A stretch of 64,000 nt of DNA from Pectobacterium colocasium (GCF_020181655.1 NZ_CP084032.1:2232001-2296000); one strand, 5' to 3'; shown: positions 30,364 through 39,424, counted from the first letter of the stretch. Numbers and translations: made by a program. The notes: generated from the letters alone by a model not told the origin.

Positions 30364-31473
30364 TTATGGGTGACCAATGCTTTGTGAACCGGGAATCAGT
30401 CGGAAGTACATGTGGTCGGGAATCGGGCTGTTCCAGCCACCGATGTACATCGCAAAGCCGATCATGCCAAAAAGAATGCAGAGTACCAGTATCGTCATCG
30501 CAATACCGGACAACGCAGTTTGTCGCCATAGTGGTTTGGTTGTTTTGCTGACTTTTGCCTGCGAGCCTGAGGGTTTCGTCAGGGAGAAATAAAGCGTTGA
30601 GGCCACCGGGCAGGATTCGACGCAGGTCATGCAGGCCGTACATTCCGCCGTTCTCACCTGAATCAGCTTGTCCACTGGGATGTTAGATGGGCAGGCTTTG
30701 GCGCACTTGCCGCAGTCGATACAGTTGGTGGCGTTGCGACGGATCTTGAAGGGGGACAGCAACGAAAAGACCCCCATGAGTGCACCGTAAGGACAGAGGT
30801 AACGACACCAGAAATGACGGACAAACAGACTGGCGAACGTGAAGAGAAACACGCAGACCAGCGTGATGGTGCCGATATTGCGAAAGAAGCCGAGCATTTT
30901 AACGTCGGCGATCAGGCCGTAGGGCGACATCAGGAACATATAAATACTCTGTGTCGGCATTGATAAGGCGATATAGAGGAAAAAGCCTAATAACAGATAT
31001 TTCAGGCTGCGCAGTGGAATATCCAGCCACTTAGGAAGAATGAAATGTCGACCCAATATTTTCCCCCCCAATGCACCTACCCATTCTGAAATCGTGCCGA
31101 TAGGACACAGCCAGGAACAGAACGATTTCTTGAGCAACAGGCTAATAAGAATAAATGCGGCAAGTAATAGCATTGACGCAAGGTGGATAGGGGGAAAATT
31201 GCCGGTTTCCCATGTGAACTTTGCGTTCATCAATCCGGCAATGGGCAGCCAGCCTTCGATACCACCCGGTCTCGGCATATAAAGACTCGTACCGCCAGTT
31301 TCAAAGTAGCGTACCCAAAAATAGAAGGTGATGCCGATATAAATGTTGAGCGCCAATAGCAGAATTTGTGTTGCTCTGCGCCAGCTCAGAGCATTGCGCC
31401 AGTCGTTCCAGGGAAGTTTGCCTCCGGTGGTGCCGGGACGCCGTTGCCACCGCTTTCTTGCTTTCTCACTCAT
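30364..31473 (-). CDS. Membrane polyferredoxin, NapH/YccM-like 4Fe-4S protein
   Basis: About 369 residues from the ATG at 31473 (an in-frame TTG at 31482 would add three). About five or six transmembrane helices. Two ferredoxin clusters CIDCGKCAKACPSN and CTACMTCVESCPVA (about residues 250-300), plus two membrane-embedded Cys pairs CSWLCPIG and CRYLCPYG typical of the NapH/CcoG/YccM group. This build passes electrons from the quinone pool or a membrane donor to a soluble or periplasmic partner. No partner reductase gene is adjacent, so its pathway is unknown. Confidence 0.85.
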   Translation of the reverse strand: MSEKARKRWQRRPGTTGGKLPWNDWRNALSWRRATQILLLALNIYIGITFYFWVRYFETGGTSLYMPRPGGIEGWLPIAGLMNAKFTWETGNFPPIHLASMLLLAAFILISLLLKKSFCSWLCPIGTISEWVGALGGKILGRHFILPKWLDIPLRSLKYLLLGFFLYIALSMPTQSIYMFLMSPYGLIADVKMLGFFRNIGTITLVCVFLFTFASLFVRHFWCRYLCPYGALMGVFSLLSPFKIRRNATNCIDCGKCAKACPSNIPVDKLIQVRTAECTACMTCVESCPVASTLYFSLTKPSGSQAKVSKTTKPLWRQTALSGIAMTILVLCILFGMIGFAMYIGGWNSPIPDHMYFRLIPGSQSIGHP

Positions 31474-31952
31474 TGCTCTCAATGTCTCCCATTTATTTTT
31501 TCATTCGGCGCTTTCAACGTACCGAAGGGATCGTGGGGCTACGTTATCATGCCCTTAGCGGTCAAAAATTGATTTGCGCATTGTAAATGCATGTTTTTGT
31601 TTTTTTTAGCAGGGCGATTTAAATAAGAGAAGGGGAGATAACGCGGTATTCATCGCATCGGGGATAGTTTACTGAAGAGCGATGTCTAAGAATAAAGCCT
31701 TAGCGATATAGAAATAATGGGTACAAAAGCGTACCCATTATATTAATTGCCAGATGGTATTATCTTTTATTTTCTCTATCATACTTCAAACGGCGTGCGT
31801 TGGTCGGCGTCAGCGTAGAGGAATGCTTTTCCACAACTCGAATGATTTAAGTTATATGTTATTAAAATCAGAGGTTATCGCTGTTAGTCAATTATCTATT
31901 TTTAGTCTGTTCCTTTAATTACCACCTGGTTGTTAATTTATGACGTTTGGCA
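31474..31952. other. Intergenic region between the polyferredoxin gene and rdgB
   Basis: About 480 AT-rich bases without a credible gene. It holds the polyferredoxin promoter, a strong hairpin at 31714-31741 and a short stretch near 31785-31820 that resembles one end of the palindromic repeat found at 62946. Nothing else was recognised. Confidence 0.45.
31714..31741 (-). terminator. Perfect 11-bp hairpin downstream of rdgB
   Basis: ATAATGGGTAC (31714-31724), loop AAAAGC, GTACCCATTAT (31731-31741). It lies 212 bases past the rdgB stop. The flanks are AT-rich but have no long T run; it is the best candidate for an rdgB transcript end. Confidence 0.5.
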
Positions 31953-32303
31953 TTATGCCTGAGAGTGTTGCTTTGCCTGTAACTCCTCTTTTCGCATTGT
32001 TCTGACAATTTTATAAATCCATTGCAGCGAGACATTATATTTTTTAGCCAACGCGCTGTGATTGCGTCCGTCAAATTCTTCATAGATTTGAAGATCGCGT
32101 TGAGAAGCGCGCCAGGATATCCCCATTGGGAAATAAACGTTTTGTCCGCCCCATACGGTCATCATATGTTTGGCAACGGCATTACCGACTAACTCGGCTG
32201 TTTGCGGATCGAGCTCGGTGACGTTTTTGACCGTATCGGCCACGTGTTGAGAAAGTTCGACCAGAAGCTCAGGACCTTTACTGCGAAATTGTGGTTCAGT
32301 CAT
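31953..32303 (-). CDS. rdgB: RdgB, Mor/C-family transcription activator
   Basis: 116 residues of the Mu Mor/C activator family: a helical dimerisation part (ELVGNAVAKHMMTVWGGQNVYF, about 38-59), then a helix-turn-helix near the C-terminus (SALAKKYNVSLQWIYKIVRT, about 83-102). In Erwinia carotovora the RdgB protein, of this family and size, activates pectin lyase pnlA, carotovoricin and lysis genes after DNA damage. The identification rests on family, length and the adjacent RdgA-type repressor. Its promoter region (32304-32510) carries several GTTGT half-sites like those beside rdgA. No phage structural genes are nearby. Confidence 0.85.
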   Translation of the reverse strand: MTEPQFRSKGPELLVELSQHVADTVKNVTELDPQTAELVGNAVAKHMMTVWGGQNVYFPMGISWRASQRDLQIYEEFDGRNHSALAKKYNVSLQWIYKIVRTMRKEELQAKQHSQA

Positions 32304-32329
32304 AAATCACCTTATTGTTATGCATGAGT

Positions 32330-32473
32330 GTTGTTACTGACGTGAAAACTGGGTTGTTACCTTTGCAGAGATTGCTCTGCTGCTATGGGTTTATTTAAAA
32401 CTATAGTTGTTTTCGTGTCAACATCTTTAGTTTTAATTTGGGTTGTTTTTGGTTGTAAAAAGAAATGACAACC
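32330..32473 (-). promoter_or_regulatory. Operator-like GTTGT array upstream of rdgB
   Basis: GTTGT occurs at 32330, 32353, 32406, 32442 and 32452, and ACAAC at 32468. GGTTGT (32451-32456) and ACAACC (32468-32473) form an inverted pair 11 bases apart. The same half-sites make the dyad just upstream of rdgA, so these are plausible RdgA sites in the rdgB promoter. Confidence 0.55.
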
Positions 32474-32509
32474 TGCGGGGCGGCGCGCAGAAGAGGCCAG
32501 ATGAAGGGC

Positions 32510-32534
32510 AAAAAAATCCCGCCATAGGGCGGGA
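32510..32534 (-). terminator. Intrinsic terminator between rdgA and rdgB
   Basis: TCCCGCC/GGCGGGA stem (32517-32534) with seven A residues at 32510-32516, giving a T tract on the minus strand. It should stop rdgA transcripts before rdgB, so the two genes are probably transcribed from separate promoters. Confidence 0.85.
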
Positions 32535-32775
32535 AAGGAACACATAGACAGGATGAATAACACAACATCAACAAGGGTTGATGAAACAATAGCATGGTGA
32601 TTGTATAAAACTGTGGCGCGTGGGTAAGGTTATTTGGGCGAGGGTAAACGTTTTTTAGCGACGCAGGGTTTATTCGTAACGTGGCGAACCGCAACACCAA
32701 CACAAAAACGGTGTCCGTATCGGCCCACCGGTTTTGATGAAGACGGCTATGGCCGGGATATCGCCAGTATCGGGA

Positions 32776-33510
32776 CTACAGCAGAACCGAATACCAGAAC
32801 ACGCGGCCAATGATCTCGACTTCTGATTCGTACGCTTCTTCGTCAGCCTCGCGATTAAAGCTATGGATGACGAGAAGGCCGCCTGGTTTGCGGTAAAGCT
32901 GCTTGATTCGCTTGAGCTTATCGTTACCGCCACCTTCCTGAGCGATGGCGTAGAGCTTTCCATCAATGATGCGCTTGTTGTTGGTATCAACCGCGACGGT
33001 GGTTCCATCAGGGATGATGGGTTCCATACTGTCGCCCGCTGCCGGGAAACAAAGTACCCCTGAACCGTCCGTATTTGCGCCAACCTTACGCAGCGTAGCT
33101 TTAGAAAAACGGAGCTTAAAGCCGTTGTAATCCTCGCTCTGAACGCGTCCGTCGCCGCAGGCAAACTCAATATCCTTTAAAAAGGGCACTTCCACCTCGT
33201 CCTCTGATAATTCTGTCGTGCTGTCCCAAGCTGATACGGTGCCCCATTCTGATTTTGGCGGAATGCTCGATTCCTGGACAGGTCTAGTCACCCCGTCGCT
33301 ACGCATTGGGTCTTCGCCGTTTGCCAACCATTCAGGGCGAACATGTAGTGCATTGGAAAGCTCAACAATTTTGGTTGTCTGCGACGCTTTCCCCACCTCG
33401 ATCTTCTGTATGGCGGCCTGAGATACGCCAATCATGTCGCCAAGCGCTTTTTGGCTAAGCCCCTGTGCGATTCTGGCGGTCTTTAATCGTTCTGCAAGTG
33501 TCGTTTTCAT
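32776..33510 (-). CDS. rdgA: RdgA, LexA/CI-type self-cleaving repressor
   Basis: 244 residues from the ATG at 33510; the TTG at 33525 lies inside an operator dyad and is rejected. The N-terminal helix-turn-helix (GLSQKALGDMIGVSQAAIQK, 17-36) is followed by an S24 peptidase domain: cleavage site Cys118-Gly119 in EFACGDG, nucleophile Ser161 in AAGDSMEPII and general-base Lys200 in KLKRIKQL. RdgA in Erwinia carotovora is a 244-residue phage-type repressor acting with RecA to switch on rdgB after DNA damage; the length here is the same as recalled. A terminator separates it from rdgB. Confidence 0.88.
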   Translation of the reverse strand: MKTTLAERLKTARIAQGLSQKALGDMIGVSQAAIQKIEVGKASQTTKIVELSNALHVRPEWLANGEDPMRSDGVTRPVQESSIPPKSEWGTVSAWDSTTELSEDEVEVPFLKDIEFACGDGRVQSEDYNGFKLRFSKATLRKVGANTDGSGVLCFPAAGDSMEPIIPDGTTVAVDTNNKRIIDGKLYAIAQEGGGNDKLKRIKQLYRKPGGLLVIHSFNREADEEAYESEVEIIGRVFWYSVLL

Positions 33511-33911
33511 CCGTTCAATGTACAACTTAGGTTGTCACTTATCAAGCGCGTATTAATCTTGTTTAAAAAAAGCTCCCGTTATCTTTCCTTGCTGTGCGCA
33601 AAAAACACGCATGAATACAACTTTGAAAACGATTTAAGTTGTTATCTATAGCGGCAAGCCCATTTGAATAGGTGAGATAACGTCGGCATACAGAAGTGCG
33701 ATTGATCGACTATCAAAAATCCTAATAAGTATCAGGCGGTCATAGTATCATCTTATTCCACCCCCTGATTTACTCTAAACGTGTGTGTCACTTGATCTAA
33801 ATCACAATCCGACGGTATGCATTTTGCTTTTATGGAAATCCCGTTGTGGGAAATATAACCAATAAATTCGTTTCATTAAGCATGCGCATGACTGCGTGTC
33901 GCGGAGGATGT
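33511..33911. other. Intergenic region between rdgA and the DUF1883-like gene
   Basis: 400 AT-rich bases with divergent promoters. It contains the rdgA dyad (33522-33535) and a second, wide inverted pair ACAACTT (33617-33623) and AAGTTGT (33636-33642). No further gene seen. Confidence 0.5.
33522..33535. promoter_or_regulatory. Operator dyad upstream of rdgA
   Basis: ACAAC, TTAG, GTTGT: a perfect 5-bp inverted repeat with a 4-base centre, 11 bases upstream of the rdgA ATG. The position fits autorepression. The same half-sites recur at 33617-33642 and in the rdgB promoter. Confidence 0.65.
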
Positions 33912-34169
33912 ATGTCTGTAATTCGCACGTGTTTAAGTCTGTTTGGTGGTGATACGGTAATAGTTCGGTGTGCAAATACATTTGAAGTGCAAATGAGCAA
34001 TGGTGAACAGGAAGCATTGGCTGAAGAGAATAGTGCTACGCAGGATTCTATTTGTCGTCATGCGGAAGGCGAGGTGTATTTAACGGTGCCTTATACCGGG
34101 ATTTGGGATGTCGTCATCCGAGCAAAAAACGACACGCCTGAGCATTCCATAACCTATTTTCCTGCCTGA
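33912..34169 (+). CDS. DUF1883-like small protein
   Basis: 85 residues from the ATG at 33912, which follows GCGGAGGATG; the longer frame from 33846 lacks a ribosome site. The pattern DTVIVRCANTFEVQMSNGEQ then VYLTVPYTGIWDVVIRA resembles DUF1883, a beta-rich domain ending in VPxxGxWxVVID. That domain occurs alone or fused to sensing domains, and its function is unknown. No signal peptide. It is divergent from rdgA, whose operator region it partly shares. Confidence 0.6.
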   Translation: MSVIRTCLSLFGGDTVIVRCANTFEVQMSNGEQEALAEENSATQDSICRHAEGEVYLTVPYTGIWDVVIRAKNDTPEHSITYFPA

Positions 34170-34330
34170 TGATTTCCCGGTTGGTTATATTCTGTTAATA
34201 ACTTGATAATATGTTTCGTTATCCAGTCGTGAAAGTTTGAATATACCAACCGTCCCCCTTTCTTTTTTGCTTCCATCCTGCAACGTTGTGAGTGCGTCGC
34301 TATCTTTCTATTTCGCTTTTCATCTATCAT
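34154..34330 (-). CDS. Possible small basic hypothetical protein
   Basis: 58 residues from an ATG at 34330, or 64 from a GTG at 34348. Very basic N-terminal half (DEKRNRKIATHSQRCRMEAKKKGG), then an amphipathic stretch (FHDWITKHIIKLLTEY). The ribosome site is weak (GGAAG, too distant), and it overlaps the end of the plus-strand gene by 16 bases. The composition looks protein-like, but no family is recognised. It may be spurious. Confidence 0.25.
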   Translation of the reverse strand: MIDEKRNRKIATHSQRCRMEAKKKGGRLVYSNFHDWITKHIIKLLTEYNQPGNHQAGK

Positions 34331-34564
34331 CTTAATTGATACTTCCACTTGTTATTATTAATGATTTGCAGGGATGATAGAGTCTGGATCTTTTGCCATA
34401 CTCAACACTCAGCCACCATGTGTCGTGATTCTAGGCAAGAGAAGGGGCTTTGGTTTGATAACGCTGGCCCGCTGTTCTTATCGTGCTCATTGCTGCAACA
34501 TTTTGGATTTATAGCTAAATTTTTGTCTAATCTGAACATTAAATACGATGGGAGGGGGGAACCC

Positions 34565-36733
34565 ATGAGCCGTGCCCCGGTAAGCAAAGATGAAGACAAA
34601 CGTCTTGCTGCTCTTCGTGAGTATGGAATTAAGAACGTATTATTTGACCCGAGTTTGAGTAACCTGATTAGTCTGGCCGCTAACATCTTTAGCGTACCTA
34701 TCGTTTTGGTGTCGTTGGTGGAGGCTGAGCGCCAACTGTTTGCTGCCAGCGTGGGGGTTCCTTTTTGCGAAACCCCTCGTGATATCTCTTTTTGCGCGCA
34801 TACGATCCTGAAGAAAAAAATCATGGTAGTGCCTGATGCACTCAAGGATGCGCGTTTTAAAAATAATCCTCTGGTTGTGGGGGTTCCCTACATTCGTTTT
34901 TATGCCGGTATTCCCTTAATTACGCCGTCCGGACATGCCATTGGTACCTTATGTATTATCGATTTGAAACCCAGAGCGACATTCAGCAAACGTGACGAGC
35001 ACAATTTGCAGGATCTGGCTTCATTAGTGATGGATAAGCTGGAAATGCGGCGTTTGGAACTGGCGCGTAAAGCCAGTCAGGTTCGTTTTGAAAATATTGC
35101 CAATACCTCGCCTGATACCATTCTGTGCGTTAATGAGAAGGGGATGATTACCTTCTGGAATACTGCCGCGGAGCATATGCTGGAATACACTGATGAGGAA
35201 ATCATTGGCCGCAGTATTAATACCATTGTACCCGATGCCTTTGTTGTACAGCTTAATCACCTGGTTGCCGATCGTGATTCGCTGATGAAAGGCGTGACGC
35301 TGGAACTGAACGTGCAAGCCAAAAGCGGTAGCCTAGTTCCGGTCGAACTGTCAGTTTCGATGTGGGAAGACAACAACAATGTTAGCTATGGCGCAATATT
35401 GCGCGACATTACAGAGCGGCGGCGCAATGAAGAACGCCTGTTTTTGCTGGCGCATCTGGATCCGCTAACCGGGCTGGTAAATCGGACGTTACTGACATCC
35501 AATCTGGAAACGGCGCTAAAGAATGAACCCGCGGTCTGCATCATGATGGTCGATCTGGACGGGTTTAAAGATGTGAATGACAGCCTGGGGCACTCCAGTG
35601 GCGACAATATTCTGGTGCACGTCGCTAAAAAAATAAAAGCCACGGTTCGCTCCGGTGATGTTGTGGCACGCATGGGTGGAGATGAGTTTGCGCTGTTGTT
35701 TCCCGGCCTGAATGATAAAAAAGTCGCGGGAAAAATTGCTGAGCAAATTATCCATGAAATTTCGCAGGCGATGATTATTGACGATCATCAAATCAATATT
35801 AGCGCCAGCATTGGGGCGGTGCTGTACCCAGAATATGGCCTGACTGTGCAGGATCTTTTGACCAGCGCGGATTTAGCGCTGTATCAGGCGAAATCCGAAG
35901 GTCGAAACTGTTACCGCTTTTTTACGCGCGAGTTGCTTGAAGTCTTTCAGGCCAAACATGCCTTTCAGCTAGAGTTCGTGCGCGCTTATGAGCAGAATGA
36001 ATTTGAGATGTTCTACCAGCCACAGGTAAAACTGGCGACAAATGAGATCGTTGGTGCAGAAGCGCTGCTGCGCTGGCGTCACCCGGAAAGAGGGTTACTT
36101 GGTCCTGCTGCCTTTCTTACCGCATTGGAAAATGGCCCGTGGGCTGAGCGAGTCGGTGATTGGATCGTCGAAACGGCATGTCGGCAGGCGGCGGAATGGT
36201 GTCGGGAAAACGACAGCTATTTTCGCATCAGCATTAATCTTTTCAGCGCACAGTTTCGTACCGGTATGTTGGCGCAGAAGATTATGGATATTCTTGCGCG
36301 TACAGGATTGCAGCCAAGCTCGCTGGAGCTGGAAATCACGGAAAATATCATCCTACGTTACGATGAAAACATGCTGCAACCGCTGAAGGCGCTGCGCGAA
36401 GCGGGGATCGGTATTGCTTTTGACGACTATGGAACGGGCTACGCGTCGCTGAGTATGCTGAAAAATTACCCGGTGACTCGGTTGAAGATCGATCAGACTT
36501 TTGTCAGAACCATGTGTGAATCTCCTCCGGACGCGGCGATTGTCCGGGCGATCCTGTATCTCGGGAAAAGTTTTGGCCTGGGCGTGATTGCAGAGGGGGT
36601 AGAAACATTAGAACAGAGCGAACGACTGCGGGGTAAAGGGTGTGAGGAAGCGCAGGGATACCTGTTTGGGCATCCGATGCCTGCGGAGGAATTTACTCAG
36701 CTACTGAAATTGAATAAGCCCATAGACGTTTAA
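34565..36733 (+). CDS. GAF-PAS-GGDEF-EAL cyclic-di-GMP enzyme
   Basis: 722 residues from the ATG at 34565, which follows a GGAGGGGGG ribosome site; an earlier frame to 34349 is rejected. Order: GAF (about 30-160), PAS (173-290), GGDEF (295-455) with GGDEF intact at 371-375 and a product-inhibition site RSGD (RxxD) five residues before it, then EAL (470-715) with EAL at 499-501, DDYGTGYASL, LKIDQTFV and AEGVETLEQ intact. Both synthesis and breakdown of c-di-GMP are therefore possible. No transmembrane segment, so it is a cytoplasmic sensor. It precedes ypdA but has its own terminator. Confidence 0.92.
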   Translation: MSRAPVSKDEDKRLAALREYGIKNVLFDPSLSNLISLAANIFSVPIVLVSLVEAERQLFAASVGVPFCETPRDISFCAHTILKKKIMVVPDALKDARFKNNPLVVGVPYIRFYAGIPLITPSGHAIGTLCIIDLKPRATFSKRDEHNLQDLASLVMDKLEMRRLELARKASQVRFENIANTSPDTILCVNEKGMITFWNTAAEHMLEYTDEEIIGRSINTIVPDAFVVQLNHLVADRDSLMKGVTLELNVQAKSGSLVPVELSVSMWEDNNNVSYGAILRDITERRRNEERLFLLAHLDPLTGLVNRTLLTSNLETALKNEPAVCIMMVDLDGFKDVNDSLGHSSGDNILVHVAKKIKATVRSGDVVARMGGDEFALLFPGLNDKKVAGKIAEQIIHEISQAMIIDDHQINISASIGAVLYPEYGLTVQDLLTSADLALYQAKSEGRNCYRFFTRELLEVFQAKHAFQLEFVRAYEQNEFEMFYQPQVKLATNEIVGAEALLRWRHPERGLLGPAAFLTALENGPWAERVGDWIVETACRQAAEWCRENDSYFRISINLFSAQFRTGMLAQKIMDILARTGLQPSSLELEITENIILRYDENMLQPLKALREAGIGIAFDDYGTGYASLSMLKNYPVTRLKIDQTFVRTMCESPPDAAIVRAILYLGKSFGLGVIAEGVETLEQSERLRGKGCEEAQGYLFGHPMPAEEFTQLLKLNKPIDV

Positions 36734-36776
36734 GGTAGTAAATAGACGGATAACGGTTGTGGTATGTCTTTCTTTC

Positions 36777-36802
36777 TTAAAGGCCAGCGTCCGCTGGCTT
36801 TC
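36777..36802 (+). terminator. Terminator-like hairpin after the GGDEF-EAL gene
   Basis: GCCAGCG (36783-36789), TC, CGCTGGC (36792-36798) with AAAG/CTTT flanks, 50 bases past the stop codon. Confidence 0.6.
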
Positions 36803-36900
36803 ATAATTCCGTACGGTACACGCGGCTAACAGACTAAAAAGTGGAATCCGGATCACATTTTTTCTATAGTGCAGGCTTGTAAACCTGTACCGGATGTCCC

Positions 36901-38646
36901 GTGCACGAAATATTTGAGATGCTCCTTGCAGTCTTCGACCGCGCCGCACTGATGCTGATTTGCCTGTTTTTCCTGACCCGAACACGTCAGTTCCGGCAAT
37001 TGCTGCAAAAAGAGCAGCATTCGCCGGGAGAGCGTGCGACGGTGACAGCCATTTTTTCACTGTTTGCGCTGTTTGGTACTTACTCCGGTATTAATGTTGA
37101 AGGGTCGCTCGTCAACGTGCGCGTCATTGCCGTGATGTCTGGCGGTATTCTCTTCGGCCCCTGGGTGGGAATTGCGACGGGTATCATTGCGGGAGTGCAC
37201 CGCTATCTCATTGATATTGATGGCATCACCTCCGTACCTTGCCTGATTACCAGCATCATCGCCGGTATCACTTCTGGCTACATCAATAAGAAAGTCAAAA
37301 AAGAGCAGCAGTGGAGCATTGGAATCCTGGGGGGGATGCTGTGTGAATCGTTAACGATGTTGCTGGTGGTAGCATGGGCGACGCCGATCGCGTTAGGGTT
37401 GGATATTGTTTCAAAAATTGCGGTGCCGATGATTCTCGGTTCTGTCTGTATTGGCCTGATTGTGTTGCTGGTGCAGAGTGTGGCGAATGAAAAAGAGGTG
37501 ATTGCGGCCAGACAGGCCAAGCTTGCGTTGGATATTGCACATAAAACACTGCCGTATTTCCGCAATATCAACAGTGATTCGCTGACGGCTATCTGTCGCA
37601 TCATTCGTACTGAAATTAATGCGGACGCGGTGGCGATAACGAATACGCAGCATATTCAGGCTTATGTGGGGATTGGGGAAGAAAAATATAATATTGGCCA
37701 CGACATTATCAGCCCAATGACGCAACAGGCGATTCATGACGGAAAAATCATCATTAAAAATAATGATGAACAGCACCTGACGCCGGAAATCCACTCGATG
37801 ATTGTCATTCCGCTGTGGGAGCACGGGCAGGTGACGGGTACGCTAAAAATCTATTATCGCCATGCCCACAAAATTACCTATTCATTACGCGTGATGGCCG
37901 TCGGTTTATCACAAATCATGTCAACGCAAATTGAAGTATCCCGCACCGAACAGCTACGTGATATGGCAAATAAGGCGGAATTGAGAGCGCTGCAAAGTAA
38001 AATCAACCCACACTTTCTTTTTAATGCGCTGAATGCGATTTCCTCGTCTATTCGTATTAATCCCGATACCGCGCGTCAGTTGGTGATCAATCTGTCACGC
38101 TATTTACGCTATAACCTCGAGCTTAATGATGATGCGCTGATCGATATAAAAAAAGAGCTGTACCAGATACAGGATTATATCGCGATTGAGCAGGCGCGGT
38201 TTGGCGCCAAGCTGACGGTGATTTACGATATCGATGACGATCTGGCGTATAAGATTCCCAGCTTATTAATTCAGCCACTGGTGGAAAACGCGATTGTGCA
38301 TGGTATTCAGCCTTGTCGAGGGAAAGGCACGGTGGTGCTATCCGTGAAAGAGCAGGGTGATAGGCTGCTGGTGGCGGTAAAAGACACGGGGCACGGTATT
38401 AGTCAGGAAACGATGGATCGCGTGGCGCGTAATGAGTTACCGGGGAATCGAATTGGCTTGCTGAATGTCCATCACCGGGTTCGCCTGCTTTATGGCGATG
38501 GCCTGCATATTCGTCGTCTGGAACCCGGCACTGAAATTTATTTCTACATTCCACGAGAAGAGAAAATACCGTCGGCCTTGCCGGATACCATTCAGGTGCC
38601 GTCGTCGGGATATTCTGCTGCTGAACAAACCGGAGGCAACCCATGA
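36901..38646 (+). CDS. ypdA: Pyruvate-sensing histidine kinase YpdA (LytS family)
   Basis: 581 residues (E. coli 565), starting at a GTG with [24 protein letters not shown] as in E. coli YpdA. N-terminal 5TM-LYT membrane domain with [26 protein letters not shown]-like segment (about 200-345); then the LytS kinase core with [19 protein letters not shown] and an ATPase domain ([23 protein letters not shown]). E. coli YpdA responds to extracellular pyruvate. The stop overlaps the ypdB start by four bases. The C-terminal tail is about 16 residues longer than in E. coli. Confidence 0.94.
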   Translation: MHEIFEMLLAVFDRAALMLICLFFLTRTRQFRQLLQKEQHSPGERATVTAIFSLFALFGTYSGINVEGSLVNVRVIAVMSGGILFGPWVGIATGIIAGVHRYLIDIDGITSVPCLITSIIAGITSGYINKKVKKEQQWSIGILGGMLCESLTMLLVVAWATPIALGLDIVSKIAVPMILGSVCIGLIVLLVQSVANEKEVIAARQAKLALDIAHKTLPYFRNINSDSLTAICRIIRTEINADAVAITNTQHIQAYVGIGEEKYNIGHDIISPMTQQAIHDGKIIIKNNDEQHLTPEIHSMIVIPLWEHGQVTGTLKIYYRHAHKITYSLRVMAVGLSQIMSTQIEVSRTEQLRDMANKAELRALQSKINPHFLFNALNAISSSIRINPDTARQLVINLSRYLRYNLELNDDALIDIKKELYQIQDYIAIEQARFGAKLTVIYDIDDDLAYKIPSLLIQPLVENAIVHGIQPCRGKGTVVLSVKEQGDRLLVAVKDTGHGISQETMDRVARNELPGNRIGLLNVHHRVRLLYGDGLHIRRLEPGTEIYFYIPREEKIPSALPDTIQVPSSGYSAAEQTGGNP

Positions 38647-39392
38647 AAGCCATTATTGTTGAAGATGAGTTCCTCGCGCAGCAAGAGCTGAGTTATCTCA
38701 TCAAACAACACAGTAATATTACGATTGAGGCGACATTTGATGACGGGCTGGATGTACTGAAGTATTTGCAGCATAACGAGGTCGATGCGATCTTCCTGGA
38801 TATCAATATTCCCTCGTTGGACGGCGTCTGGCTGGCGCAAAATATCAGCAAATTTGCGCATAAGCCCTACATCATTTTTATTACGGCGTACAAAGAGCAT
38901 GCGGTGGAGGCCTTTGAAGTCGAAGCCTTTGATTACATTCTTAAGCCGTATCATGAATCACGCATCGTCACGATGCTGCGTAAGCTGGAAGCGACCTGGC
39001 AACAGCGGCAAATGGCTCCCGCTGTCGACACTGGCGCGTCTTCTGGTGCGCCGAGAAGTGCGCAGCACACCATTAACCTGATGAAAGACGAACGCATTAT
39101 CGTCACGGATATCAACAATATCTACTATGCCGCGGCGCAGGAAAAGGTCACGCTGGTTTATACCCGACGTGAGGAATTCATCATGCCGATGAATATTACG
39201 GAGTTTTGTAGCCGTTTGCCGGAAGAGTACTTTTTCCGCTGTCACCGTTCTTATTGCGTCAACCTGACAAAAATCCGTGAAATTGTGCCGTGGTTTAACA
39301 ACACCTATATTCTGCGATTGAACGACCTGGATTTTGAAGTGCCGGTAAGCCGGAGCAAGATAAAGGCGTTCAGGTCATTGATGCGCCTTTAA
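38643..39392 (+). CDS. ypdB: LytTR response regulator YpdB
   Basis: 249 residues (E. coli 244). Receiver domain with phospho-acceptor Asp in [13 protein letters not shown] and Lys in [12 protein letters not shown], a variable linker (about 125-145), and a LytTR DNA-binding domain ([39 protein letters not shown]). YpdB activates yhjX in E. coli through two GGCATTTCAT-type repeats. Such a pair starts two bases after this gene's stop codon, and a YhjX homolog follows. Confidence 0.95.
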   Translation: MKAIIVEDEFLAQQELSYLIKQHSNITIEATFDDGLDVLKYLQHNEVDAIFLDINIPSLDGVWLAQNISKFAHKPYIIFITAYKEHAVEAFEVEAFDYILKPYHESRIVTMLRKLEATWQQRQMAPAVDTGASSGAPRSAQHTINLMKDERIIVTDINNIYYAAAQEKVTLVYTRREEFIMPMNITEFCSRLPEEYFFRCHRSYCVNLTKIREIVPWFNNTYILRLNDLDFEVPVSRSKIKAFRSLMRL

Positions 39393-39393
39393 A

Positions 39394-39424
39394 GGCATTT
39401 CATTCCGCGTTTCAGGCATCTCAT
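39394..39424 (+). promoter_or_regulatory. YpdB binding site upstream of yhjX
   Basis: GGCATTTCAT (39394-39403), 11 bases, GGCATCTCAT (39415-39424). This is the E. coli YpdB target pattern GGCATTTCAT-N11-GGCATTTCAT with one mismatch. It lies 153 bases before the yhjX start, a good place for activation. Confidence 0.88.

Noticed and set aside
32401..32703. Hydrophobic 100-residue frame between rdgA and rdgB, minus strand
   Set aside because: It crosses the strong terminator and the GTTGT array and has no ribosome site; it is better explained as regulatory DNA.
31953..33510. Prophage remnant
   Set aside because: Mor-type activator plus CI-type repressor suggested a phage, but the pair matches rdgB/rdgA by family and length and there are no structural, lysis or integrase genes.
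34349..34564. N-terminal extension of the GGDEF-EAL protein
   Set aside because: The extra 72 residues are Cys-rich and unlike any domain, while the ATG at 34565 has a strong ribosome site.
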